Assembly: GCA_003153155.1 (NCBI GenBank)
Contig: PLWV01000004.1
Span: 1 to 40,575, forward strand
Source of the DNA: Gallionella sp.
GTDB taxonomy: Bacteria; Pseudomonadota; Gammaproteobacteria; Burkholderiales; Gallionellaceae
Direction of reading: 5' to 3'
DNA: 40,575 bases
This document shows positions 8,092-15,946 of the stretch, one piece after another. The notes under the pieces are model-generated. The model was not told the origin of the DNA. It made no database searches and saw only the letters and a program-made list of their open reading frames with translations. A program made the position numbers and the translations under genes. Position 1 is the first letter of the stretch. Each line of letters starts with the position of its first letter.

Positions 8092-9046
8092 AGTTGGACA
8101 TGCGCTCGGTTCCAGAGCCCGATGGGAGTTCAAAATTATATTTCATTCGAGCGAATTGTTTCCTCAGCAAAGGCCGGATTAAAGCTTGCAGTGTCAAGCT
8201 AACTGGTATTACGGTCACGATCAATGCAACCAAAAAGATCACATATAAAAATAATATGGGCTTGCGTATCCACTGTCCCGGCTCTCCGGCTGCGCGTATC
8301 AGCTTGCCCCAATAATAAAAACTGCGTGTTGCCGCTTTTTCGGTGAAATACAGCTTCGGATTGGCCTCGACAGCCTTGAGGCCAGCCAGCAACGGGGCAT
8401 TGCTTTTCTCGGCATCATCTGCCAGCGCGTTCTGCAAGGCCAAGCCAAAACGTTGCGCTTGTAAAATTTCAGATGGCGCAATTCCCGGGGGAGGCAAGCC
8501 AAAAAAACTTGCCTGCTTGCCAGTTAAAAACCAAAGTGGCGTGGTGATGAGCGTGGCGAACACATTACCCCTATCGGTGAAAACCACATTATCGATCAAG
8601 CGTGCATTTATGCCGGACAACATGCTTACCATTTTTTCCTGCGCCTTCAGCCACATATTACGGCAGGCAATCACCGTGATGACAGGTTTGCCCTTCAGCA
8701 GTTTGGCCGCCAATGGATGCTGCAAAAAAGCTGTTGTGGGCAGGGACGGGGCAAGGAACCATACCTGATAGAACAGAATGACAAGGTCGAAATCTTCCTT
8801 ACCGGTCAGCGCAAGTGGCTCAAGCTTCGGGGCAATTAAATGCGCAGCTTCGGGGAACGCATCGAAAAACCGAAAAAATGGCCACGGAAAAGGATAGGCC
8901 GGCAAAGGGTGGAGTACCTCTAAATGCACATCCACACCGGGATTTTCCTGTAATGGGGCAAGAATTTGCTTGGCAATCCGGGCAAGCTGCCCAGTTTGCG
9001 AGTAACAGATTGCCAGAACATGCTTAGGTCGAACGGAAGTAGTCAC
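8081..9046 (-). CDS. darA: DarA-like dialkylresorcinol aromatase, flavodoxin fold
   Basis: About 321 residues from the GTG at 9046; the frame stays open to a TTG at 9094. The N-terminus HVLAICYSQTGQLARIA is a flavodoxin-type beta strand plus phosphate-binding loop, and a second loop YQVWFLAPSLP near residue 95 fits FMN contact. The C-terminus carries a hydrophobic segment of about 25 residues (LFLYVIFLVALIV), suggesting membrane attachment. Proteins of this shape beside a DarB ketosynthase are annotated DarA, which oxidises the DarB-made cyclohexanedione to the aromatic resorcinol. It is the promoter-proximal gene of the minus-strand operon. The family and pair are well supported; the exact start is uncertain. 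Confidence 0.85.
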   Translation of the reverse strand: MTTSVRPKHVLAICYSQTGQLARIAKQILAPLQENPGVDVHLEVLHPLPAYPFPWPFFRFFDAFPEAAHLIAPKLEPLALTGKEDFDLVILFYQVWFLAPSLPTTAFLQHPLAAKLLKGKPVITVIACRNMWLKAQEKMVSMLSGINARLIDNVVFTDRGNVFATLITTPLWFLTGKQASFFGLPPPGIAPSEILQAQRFGLALQNALADDAEKSNAPLLAGLKAVEANPKLYFTEKAATRSFYYWGKLIRAAGEPGQWIRKPILFLYVIFLVALIVTVIPVSLTLQALIRPLLRKQFARMKYNFELPSGSGTERMSNYVI

Positions 9047-9384
9047 AAAAATCCAGTGGTGCAATAAAATTACTCTGATTATGACCCCCGCCAAGACCGG
9101 GCGATGGACGCTTGACGAAACGCGCGGAGTTAGAGTGACAATAATTCTTTAATTGTATAGCAAAAGCCATGCGCGCTCAATAAACAACGGTATCTTCACA
9201 CCCGGAATGTTTAACGGATTTAATATATGGCGGAGCTAAGTGATAGTAATGGATGCCAAGATATATCCATCAAGCAATGCATGGACACCATACTGAAAAT
9301 TAAGTATCCTTCTACGATACGCTGGCACTACGCCAAGCCAGCATTGACGTTTCACTTCGGAATCAAATTCGCGAGCCTTTTCAT
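9047..9384. promoter_or_regulatory. Divergent promoter region between dar and APE operons
   Basis: This stretch has no gene of its own and separates two operons that run outward, so both promoters and any shared regulator site should lie here. It is clearly more AT-rich than the flanking genes. A minus-strand promoter candidate is listed separately. For the plus strand only weak matches are seen, for example a TTGACG near 9345, so that promoter is not placed. Confidence 0.6.
9152..9180 (-). promoter_or_regulatory. Sigma-70-like promoter candidate for darA
   Basis: Read on the minus strand, TTGAGC (9180-9175) is followed after exactly 17 bases by TACAAT (9157-9152), a good -35/-10 pair. A start site near 9145 would lie about 100 bases before the darA GTG. 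This is a sequence match only. Confidence 0.5.
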
Positions 9385-9669
9385 ATGAACACTAATACTG
9401 ACATCGATAAAACCGGGTTTGAACAAGAGCTCGCTCAGCACATCATAACCGCGCTAAATCTGGATATAGGTCTTGCAGAAATTGATCCCCTCGCACCGCT
9501 ATATGGTGATGAAGGTCTCGGTATAGACTCTATTGATGTGCTTGAAATCTCCCTGGTACTGACCAAGCAGTATGGTGTTCAATTGCGTTCAGATGACGAG
9601 AATAATGCCATAATATTTGCCTCGCTGCGCAACCTCGGCAACCATATCCTGCAAAATCGGACGAAATAA
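9385..9669 (+). CDS. Acyl carrier protein (APE type)
   Basis: A 94-residue phosphopantetheine-binding ACP that opens the plus-strand operon. The carrier serine lies in GIDSIDVLEI (about residue 53), and the downstream helix reads VLTKQYGVQL. It is directly followed, without a gap, by the COG4648-like membrane gene and the AMP-ligase, the usual order in aryl polyene clusters, where such an ACP carries the aryl starter and growing polyene. Aryl polyene clusters often have two adjacent ACPs; only one is present here, with the others at distant sites in the locus. Confidence 0.9.
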   Translation: MNTNTDIDKTGFEQELAQHIITALNLDIGLAEIDPLAPLYGDEGLGIDSIDVLEISLVLTKQYGVQLRSDDENNAIIFASLRNLGNHILQNRTK

Positions 9670-10326
9670 ATGCTGCCTCATGGCAATAAAACCGGCGCGA
9701 TTGCATTCGCCCTTGCTTTCCTTGGTTACCAATTCCTCATTCATAAAGTAACTCTTTCTGGCCAGATCACGCCAATCACTGCAACTCTTGTTTTCATTCC
9801 CTTTGTTGTCGCCGCAGGATGGGCCATCGCACTTGAACTGGGTTTGCGCCTGGCACTACTGATAACCACAACCATGACGATACTAGGCCTGGCATGGGTA
9901 AACATGTTTGGCCTACCTCCAGCCATCATCTTCGGCCTGCCGCACTTGGTAACCAATTTATTCTTAATGTGGTTTTTTGCGCGCACGCTGAAGGACGGAC
10001 GAGAACCGTTGATTACATCAATAGCGCGGCGTGTTCACGGATCACTGAAACCCGATATCGAAATCTACACCCGCCGTGTCACTTACGCGTGGAGCCTGTT
10101 TTTTTTGCTGCAGGTAGTGGTATCGGTGGGGCTGTATATTTTTGCCTCATTGCAAGCGTGGTCAATGTTCATCAACATCCTTAACGTTCCGCTGATCATC
10201 CTGATGTTTGTTTGTGAATATTCCTACCGCATACTGCGTTACCGCGATCACCAAAGCTCCATCCTTTCCGGTTTGCAGTTTTTCTCGCGTGACAAGTCGG
10301 CATCGAAGTCCACCAAGGCTCGCTAA
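9670..10326 (+). CDS. COG4648-like inner-membrane protein of APE operon
   Basis: A 218-residue, very hydrophobic protein with about six membrane segments, the clearest at residues 33-52, 55-75, 80-100, 132-152 and 158-180, and a short basic C-terminus rich in Lys and Ser. Proteins of this size and topology stand between the ACP and the AMP-ligase in many aryl polyene clusters (COG4648 family). Their function is not established; a role in docking the soluble biosynthetic enzymes to the inner membrane or in export is possible. The start codon follows the ACP stop immediately, so the two are translationally coupled. Confidence 0.75.
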   Translation: MLPHGNKTGAIAFALAFLGYQFLIHKVTLSGQITPITATLVFIPFVVAAGWAIALELGLRLALLITTTMTILGLAWVNMFGLPPAIIFGLPHLVTNLFLMWFFARTLKDGREPLITSIARRVHGSLKPDIEIYTRRVTYAWSLFFLLQVVVSVGLYIFASLQAWSMFINILNVPLIILMFVCEYSYRILRYRDHQSSILSGLQFFSRDKSASKSTKAR

Positions 10327-10335
10327 TATCAACCC

Positions 10336-11670
10336 ATGCCATCCATCCCGCTGCTGAAGTTCCACCATCCGGAATCTGTTTTTGCGTGGCAAGACGGAAA
10401 GACTATTTCTGCACAACGCTTTTTGACGGATGTCATATCGCTTGCGGAGCGATTGCCTGCACGCGCATATGTGCTCAACTTGTGTAACGATCGCTATCGC
10501 TTCATGGTCGGGTTTGCCGCAGCAATGCTGCGCGGCCAAATCAGCTTGCTGCCACCCAGTCACACTTCAGACCTGGTCAAACGACTCGCTCAGCATTATG
10601 CAGATTTGTATTGCCTTACCGATGGTGCGCATCGCCCTGGATCGCTGCAAACCATATCCTATCAGAATCTATCCGATGTGAGCCTGCTGCAAGCCTCGAT
10701 GCCCGAAATACCAGCCACACAGGTGGCAGCCATCGTGTTTACCTCAGGATCTACGGGCAACCCAATGCCCAATGAAAAGACCTGGGGTGCCATATCACGC
10801 AGCGTTACCGCCGAGGCCAGCCGGCTGGGCATACTCAATCGAGGCGACCTGACGCTGCTGGGCACGGTTCCGCCGCAACACATGTATGGTTTTGAATCTA
10901 CCGCCCTGATTGCCATGCAAGGCGGCGTAATACTGCACGCCGCCAAACCTTTTTTTCCGGCGGACATCAGTGCGTTATTGAATGAGATTCCGGGTCCGCG
11001 TGCACTCGTCACCACGCCGGTGCATCTGCGAGCCCTGATCACCAGCAACACAGACTTACCAGAACTTGAACTGATCGTATGTGCCACCGCACCTCTGTCA
11101 CGCGAATTGGCGTTGCAAGCCGTAGAGCGCTTTGGTGCGCCGTTACAGGAAATATATGGTTTCACTGAAGCTGGCCAGATCGCCAGCCGGGACACGGCCT
11201 CGACCGATGAATGGCGCACTTTTGACGGCTTATCGTTGCATCAAAAAGGTGAAACCACTTATGTATCGGGTGGTCATGTCGTTGGCGAGCTTCCGTTGAG
11301 TGACATCACCGAGCTACACAGCGACACCACTTTCCTGCTGCACGGCAGGACTGCTGATCTTATCAACATCGCAGGAAAGCGCACTTCTCTCGCCAACCTG
11401 AATCATCACCTCAATGCAATTGATGGCGTACTGGATGGTGTATTTTTCATGCCCAATGAGAAGGAAGGCAATACAACTCGGTTGGCTGCATTTGTCGTTG
11501 CGCCTGAACTTGATGCCCGCGAAATATTGAAGGCATTGCGACTACGCGTCGACCCGGTATTTTTGCCCAGGCCCATACACAAAGTGGATGCTTTACCGCG
11601 CAACTCAACCGGAAAATTACCCCGCACCAGCCTGGATAAACTTTTACAGCAATGCAAACGAGGTTGTTGA
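10336..11670 (+). CDS. AMP-ligase / acyl-ACP synthetase (ApeH-like)
   Basis: A 444-residue member of the ANL adenylating superfamily, shorter than usual acyl-CoA synthetases, as is normal for aryl polyene AMP-ligases. Visible motifs are the phosphate loop FTSGSTGNPMPNEKTW near residues 135-150, the adenine/Thr motif EIYGFTEAGQ near 272-281, the hinge-side LHGRTADLINIAGKR near 335-349 and the catalytic-Lys loop NSTGKLPRTSL near the C-terminus. It should activate an aryl acid such as 3- or 4-hydroxybenzoate and load it on the cluster ACP. The chorismatase encoded at 29979-30998 would supply that acid. The family is certain; the substrate is inferred from context. Confidence 0.88.
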   Translation: MPSIPLLKFHHPESVFAWQDGKTISAQRFLTDVISLAERLPARAYVLNLCNDRYRFMVGFAAAMLRGQISLLPPSHTSDLVKRLAQHYADLYCLTDGAHRPGSLQTISYQNLSDVSLLQASMPEIPATQVAAIVFTSGSTGNPMPNEKTWGAISRSVTAEASRLGILNRGDLTLLGTVPPQHMYGFESTALIAMQGGVILHAAKPFFPADISALLNEIPGPRALVTTPVHLRALITSNTDLPELELIVCATAPLSRELALQAVERFGAPLQEIYGFTEAGQIASRDTASTDEWRTFDGLSLHQKGETTYVSGGHVVGELPLSDITELHSDTTFLLHGRTADLINIAGKRTSLANLNHHLNAIDGVLDGVFFMPNEKEGNTTRLAAFVVAPELDAREILKALRLRVDPVFLPRPIHKVDALPRNSTGKLPRTSLDKLLQQCKRGC

Positions 11671-11671
11671 A

Positions 11672-11992
11672 GTGACCGCACTGATGTTGCAATTTGCCGT
11701 AAATCATCCTTGTGGCGCAGGGCATTTCCCGGGCAATCCGATCATCCCGGGTGCGCTATTGCTGGATGAAGTGCTGACCTGCATCGCAACCAATCTGGAT
11801 ATCGACGGCTGGTCATGGCGGGTAAAATCAGCCAAGTTTCCACAGCCGGTTCGGCCCGGTGACCTGGTACACATCAACTACACCCGCGCAGCCAACGGCG
11901 AAATCCGCTTCGAATGTACCGTGTCCAACAGCAAGGTAATGTCGGGAATTGCGAGCAGCCACCCGGCAGCCACCGAAAGTTTGCCGTTGTGA
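11672..11992 (+). CDS. Hotdog-fold dehydratase (ApeI-like)
   Basis: About 106 residues from the GTG at 11672, one base after the AMP-ligase stop; an ATG at 11684 is the alternative, and the frame stays open further upstream only inside the previous gene. The key signature is GAGHFPGNPIIPGALLLDE: His18 in the HFPGNP motif and an acidic residue after PGALLL match the FabA/FabZ active site. In aryl polyene clusters such a protein (ApeI) pairs with an ApeP-type hotdog protein to remove water from the 3-hydroxyacyl-ACP and form each double bond. A candidate ApeP partner is at 23873-24340, in the other operon. Confidence 0.83.
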   Translation: MTALMLQFAVNHPCGAGHFPGNPIIPGALLLDEVLTCIATNLDIDGWSWRVKSAKFPQPVRPGDLVHINYTRAANGEIRFECTVSNSKVMSGIASSHPAATESLPL

Positions 11993-12876
11993 ATCAAGAG
12001 TGGACCACACGCCCGGAGCGCAGCAATGTGTTTGTCATCCGCTTTATCGTCTGGTTTGCACTCACCCTGGGGCGACGCGCGTCGCGCGGTCTGCTTTTCC
12101 CGATTTGTTTCTATTTCATCATCTTTTCTGCAAAAGCACGTGCTGCTTCCCGTGATTATTTGAATCGAGTATTGGGACGCCGCGCAAATCTGCGCGATAT
12201 TTTCCAGCACTATTTTTTCTTTGCTTCGACTATCCTGGATCGGGTGTTCCTGCTTAATGAACAAAACACCTTGTTTGAAGTTCATGTGCAAGGCGAAGAG
12301 ATATTCAAAGAAGTCATATCCAGTGGACGCGGCTGCTTCCTCATTGGTGCTCACATGGGCAGCTTCGAGGTATTGCATGCGCTCAGCCGCGAACAAGGAC
12401 ACGCGCAAACCAGCATGGTGATGTATGAGGAAAATGCCCGTAAACTCAACACCGTGCTTAAGAACATCAATCCGCAACGCAATCCAGCCGTGATATCCCT
12501 TGGCAAAATAGATTCCATGCTCAAAATTCGGGAGGCGCTTGAACACGGCGAATATATCGGCATGCTGGCTGATCGTGCCATATCCGGAGAAAAAATGATC
12601 TCCTGCGAATTCCTGGGTGGATCAGTAGAATTTCCCGCCGGCCCATTTCGCCTTGCCGCGATACTTGAACGCCCGATTATCCTGATGTTTGGCTTATATC
12701 AAGGCGGGAATCGGTATAATATTTACTTGGAGCGCTTGGTCGATCTGCAGCATGTGCCGCATTCGGAACGAGATGTCGCCATTGAACAATCTGTACAGCA
12801 ATTTGCCAGGCGGCTCGAGCATTACTGCCGAGCGTCCCCTTACAACTGGTTCAATTTCTATGATTTCTGGAAATAA
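11989..12876 (+). CDS. LpxL-like lysophospholipid acyltransferase
   Basis: About 295 residues from the GTG at 11989, which overlaps the previous stop in a GTGA junction. It has an N-terminal hydrophobic anchor (residues 15-45), then the acyltransferase motif GAHMGSFE with His122 and Glu127 in the HX4E arrangement of LpxL/HtrB-type late acyltransferases, and the later FPAGPFRLAAILERP block. Aryl polyene clusters regularly carry such an enzyme, thought to transfer the polyene or a fatty acid to a lipid anchor; the acceptor is unknown. It is not a generic lipid A enzyme by context, since it is embedded in the polyene operon. Confidence 0.82.
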   Translation: MNQEWTTRPERSNVFVIRFIVWFALTLGRRASRGLLFPICFYFIIFSAKARAASRDYLNRVLGRRANLRDIFQHYFFFASTILDRVFLLNEQNTLFEVHVQGEEIFKEVISSGRGCFLIGAHMGSFEVLHALSREQGHAQTSMVMYEENARKLNTVLKNINPQRNPAVISLGKIDSMLKIREALEHGEYIGMLADRAISGEKMISCEFLGGSVEFPAGPFRLAAILERPIILMFGLYQGGNRYNIYLERLVDLQHVPHSERDVAIEQSVQQFARRLEHYCRASPYNWFNFYDFWK

Positions 12877-13531
12877 TCCTTCTTTATCACGCCCAGTCAA
12901 TTTGTCACGCCCAGTTAATTTGTCAGGCCTGGGCAAATTAATTTTCTTCACCAGTTTATGTTGTGTCGGCTTGACGGCTACCACCTCTTTCGCAGAAGAA
13001 CCGGAAAAAGATGCCGCCGCATGGACCATCAATGAACTCATGCACGGCCTTGCGCAAGTAAAAAAATCCAGGGCAACATTTGTCGAGCGCAAATTTCTAA
13101 GCATATTGAAAACGCCGCTGGAATACTCGGGGACACTCATTTACAACGCCCCGGGACACCTGGAAAAATATACGCTGCTCCCCAAATCAGAAAGTATGGT
13201 GCTGGATCAGAATAATCTGGTCGTGCAAAGCGGCGATGCACACCAGAAGCGCACCTTATCCTTGCAGGATTACCCGGTGATATGGGCCTTCGTTGAAAGT
13301 TTTCGCGCTACTCTGGCCGGAGACATCGGAACGCTCAGCCGTTTTTATTCCGTAACCATGGAGGGTCATCACAAACAGTGGCTGCTCATTTTGCGTCCGC
13401 TTGACCCCAAGATGAAAAGTCTGATCAGCGAAATTCGTATCAGCGGCAGCCTGGAGCAAATCAGTACCATCGAGACTCGGGAAGCGGGCGGAGATTACTC
13501 GGTAATGAGCATCAGCAGGGACGATTCGTGA
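12860..13531 (+). CDS. LolA-like outer membrane carrier (ApeM-like)
   Basis: About 223 residues from the ATG at 12860, which overlaps the acyltransferase gene by 17 bases. A Sec signal peptide is visible, with a hydrophobic core at residues 26-40 and a cleavage site after SFA near 45. It is preceded by an unusually long N-terminal region in which SRPVNL occurs twice through an 18-bp tandem duplication. The mature part has the size and beta-rich pattern of LolA/COG2834 proteins, including the early FVERKFLSILKTPLEYSG segment. Placed before the MMPL exporter, as in other aryl polyene operons, it probably shuttles the hydrophobic product across the periplasm. Confidence 0.8.
   Translation: MISGNNPSLSRPVNLSRPVNLSGLGKLIFFTSLCCVGLTATTSFAEEPEKDAAAWTINELMHGLAQVKKSRATFVERKFLSILKTPLEYSGTLIYNAPGHLEKYTLLPKSESMVLDQNNLVVQSGDAHQKRTLSLQDYPVIWAFVESFRATLAGDIGTLSRFYSVTMEGHHKQWLLILRPLDPKMKSLISEIRISGSLEQISTIETREAGGDYSVMSISRDDS
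12887..12922 (+). repeat. 18-bp tandem repeat in LolA-like gene
   Basis: TCACGCCCAGTCAATTTG at 12887-12904 is followed directly by a copy differing at one base (12905-12922). The duplication is in frame and gives SRPVNL twice ahead of the signal-peptide core. Confidence 0.9.
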
Positions 13532-15867
13532 AGCGTTTTAACCAGCGCTGGGTCATTGCAACCTGGCTTTTTTTTCTCGCACTGTGCATCTTCGTTGTCA
13601 GCAGAGTACAAATTGGTGCCGACCTCAGCGCTTTCTTGCCGCGTTCGCCAACCCCGGCACAACAGTTACTTAGCGAACAATTGCGTGATGGAGTTTTTTC
13701 CCGGCTGATTCTGATCGGTATCGAAGGGGGCACACCGGATGTCTTATCTCAAACCAGCAAACAACTCGCACAACGCCTGCGCAATGAACCCGGATTTTCC
13801 CTGATTAATAACGGCGATGAAAACAGCCTTGCCAAGGATCAGGCTTTCCTGCTTGAAAACCGCTACCTCCTGAGCTCCGCGGTTACACCCGAACATTTCA
13901 CCCCCGATGGTCTGCATGCGGCACTCGAAAATTCACTTCAATTGCTGGGCTCTCCGGCCGGAATAATGATCAAGCGCGTAATACCACGCGACCCCAGCGG
14001 AGAGATGTTGCATTTGCTTGAGGGATTTGCCGGGCAAAGCCAGCCCTCGGCACACGAAGGGGTGTGGGTGTCGCGTGACGGCAAACGCGCACTGCTGCTT
14101 GCACAAACTAAAGCACCCGGCTTCGATATCAACGCTCAGCAACAAACCATTGAGCTGATCCAAACCTACTTTGCAGAAGCTACCCGTGGTGCAGAATTTT
14201 CTGGCTTGCATCTTGTGCTAAGCGGCCCGGGCGTGTTTTCAGTGCATGCTCGCGACCATATCAAAGGTGTCGCATTCAATTTTTCCATCATCACGTCCAT
14301 TCTCGTGAGCATCTTGCTATTGCTGGTCTATCGCTCGTGGCGGGTGCTCGCTTTGTCGCTGCTGCCTGTGATCAGCGGCACTTTGGCTGGCATTGCGGCG
14401 GTGAGCGTGGGTTACGGCGTGGTTTATGGCATAACGCTGGGATTTGGTATTACACTCATAGGCGAAGCGGTGGACTATGCCATCTTTTTCTTCACGCGCC
14501 TCACACCCGGAAAACCGCCGGGCACGGCACTCGACAAAATCTGGCCCACGCTTCGTCTGGGCGTGATGACCAGTGTGTGTGGTTTCAGTCCGATGTTTCT
14601 TGCAGATTTTCCGGGATTCGCACAGTTGGGGCTGTTCTCGGTAGTCGGGCTGATCGTGGCTGTGTCGGTCACCCGTTGGGTGCTGCCCAGCCTGGTACCC
14701 GGCAATTTTGCAACCCATACGCCAACACATCTGTCAGCCTTGGTGATGAGGCTGATACGGCAAGCTCCGCGACTGCGTCCGGTGGTATTGGTCGCGGTAC
14801 TGGCTGCAACTCTATTCATCACTTTGCACCGTGGGCCCGTATGGAGCGACAACCTCTCCAGCCTTAGTCCGTTGATGGAAGACGATAAACGCATCGACGA
14901 ATCGTTACGACGCGATATCGGTGCACCGGATGTACGCTACATGCTGATCGTCAGCGGCAAAGATCGGGAGGATGCGCTTGAGAGCAGTGAGGTGCTGGGC
15001 TCACAATTGGATGCACTGATGAACGGCCAGACTCTGGCGGGTTACGATACACCCGCCCGCTACTTGCCCAGCAAAAAAACTCAGCGCGCCCGCTTGGCAG
15101 CACTCCCCGAACCGGAAAAGCTGCAAGCCAATCTGCTTCAGGCACTCACCGGTCTGTCGTTCCGCGCGAATCTGTTTGGGCCATTCCTCAACGATGTCGC
15201 TGCAGCGCGCAACCACCCACCGCTCACACCAGATGATCTGCGCGGTACCAACCTCGGGCTTCAAACCGAGAGTTTATTGGCTCAGCGCAGCGATGGGTGG
15301 ATAGCCATCCTGCCGCTACGTGGCGTGACCGATGTGATACCCATCCAGCAGGCGCTTGCTCAACAGGATGGACGTATCGTATTGCTGGATCTGCAACTGG
15401 AAAGTGATTCGCTATACCAGACCTATGTGCATGAGGCGATTAAATTGTCTGCTTTCGGCGCGATTGCGATTGTCCTGCTGCTGTTCGTCAGCCTGCGCTC
15501 ATTGCGCCGCGTGACAATGGTGCTGTTGCCATTGGCCGCTGCAGTAATCATTACCACCGCCATTGTGCTGGCGAGCGGTCAAAAGCTGCTGATCTTCCAC
15601 CTGATCGGTTTGCTGTTAGCGGTTGCGGTAGGATCAAACTACTCACTGTTCTTCGATCGCGAAAGCTGTTCTGACCAACATGACGAAAACAGCCAGCGCA
15701 CCATGCTTTCGCTGCTGGTCGCGAACATCTCAACCATCATAGCATTCGGCATGCTGGCATTTTCCGGTGTCCCGTTGCTGACTGCGATCGGCGGGACCGT
15801 AGCCATCGGTGCTTTTCTAAGCTTGCTGTTCTCCGCAGTCCTGATGGGACAAAGGGTCGCCAAGTGA
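13528..15867 (+). CDS. MMPL/RND family exporter (ApeN-like)
   Basis: A 779-residue inner-membrane protein with the RND/MMPL plan: one N-terminal membrane helix (about 10-26), a large periplasmic loop, a block of five to six helices (about 250-400), a second helix near 420-435, a second large loop, and a final block of helices from about 635 to the end. The two-fold repeat and the length fit the lipid-exporting MMPL family and the exporter found in aryl polyene clusters. The GTG start overlaps the LolA-like stop (GTGA), so carrier and exporter are coupled. It probably extracts the polyene lipid from the inner membrane and passes it to the LolA-like protein. Confidence 0.88.
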   Translation: MKRFNQRWVIATWLFFLALCIFVVSRVQIGADLSAFLPRSPTPAQQLLSEQLRDGVFSRLILIGIEGGTPDVLSQTSKQLAQRLRNEPGFSLINNGDENSLAKDQAFLLENRYLLSSAVTPEHFTPDGLHAALENSLQLLGSPAGIMIKRVIPRDPSGEMLHLLEGFAGQSQPSAHEGVWVSRDGKRALLLAQTKAPGFDINAQQQTIELIQTYFAEATRGAEFSGLHLVLSGPGVFSVHARDHIKGVAFNFSIITSILVSILLLLVYRSWRVLALSLLPVISGTLAGIAAVSVGYGVVYGITLGFGITLIGEAVDYAIFFFTRLTPGKPPGTALDKIWPTLRLGVMTSVCGFSPMFLADFPGFAQLGLFSVVGLIVAVSVTRWVLPSLVPGNFATHTPTHLSALVMRLIRQAPRLRPVVLVAVLAATLFITLHRGPVWSDNLSSLSPLMEDDKRIDESLRRDIGAPDVRYMLIVSGKDREDALESSEVLGSQLDALMNGQTLAGYDTPARYLPSKKTQRARLAALPEPEKLQANLLQALTGLSFRANLFGPFLNDVAAARNHPPLTPDDLRGTNLGLQTESLLAQRSDGWIAILPLRGVTDVIPIQQALAQQDGRIVLLDLQLESDSLYQTYVHEAIKLSAFGAIAIVLLLFVSLRSLRRVTMVLLPLAAAVIITTAIVLASGQKLLIFHLIGLLLAVAVGSNYSLFFDRESCSDQHDENSQRTMLSLLVANISTIIAFGMLAFSGVPLLTAIGGTVAIGAFLSLLFSAVLMGQRVAK

Positions 15868-15946
15868 AACCTCATTCCAATTTGCCGTCAATAATGCAAT
15901 ATTGGGCAACGCCGTATCGCAACGGGGTTGGGATTTATAGAGTTGC

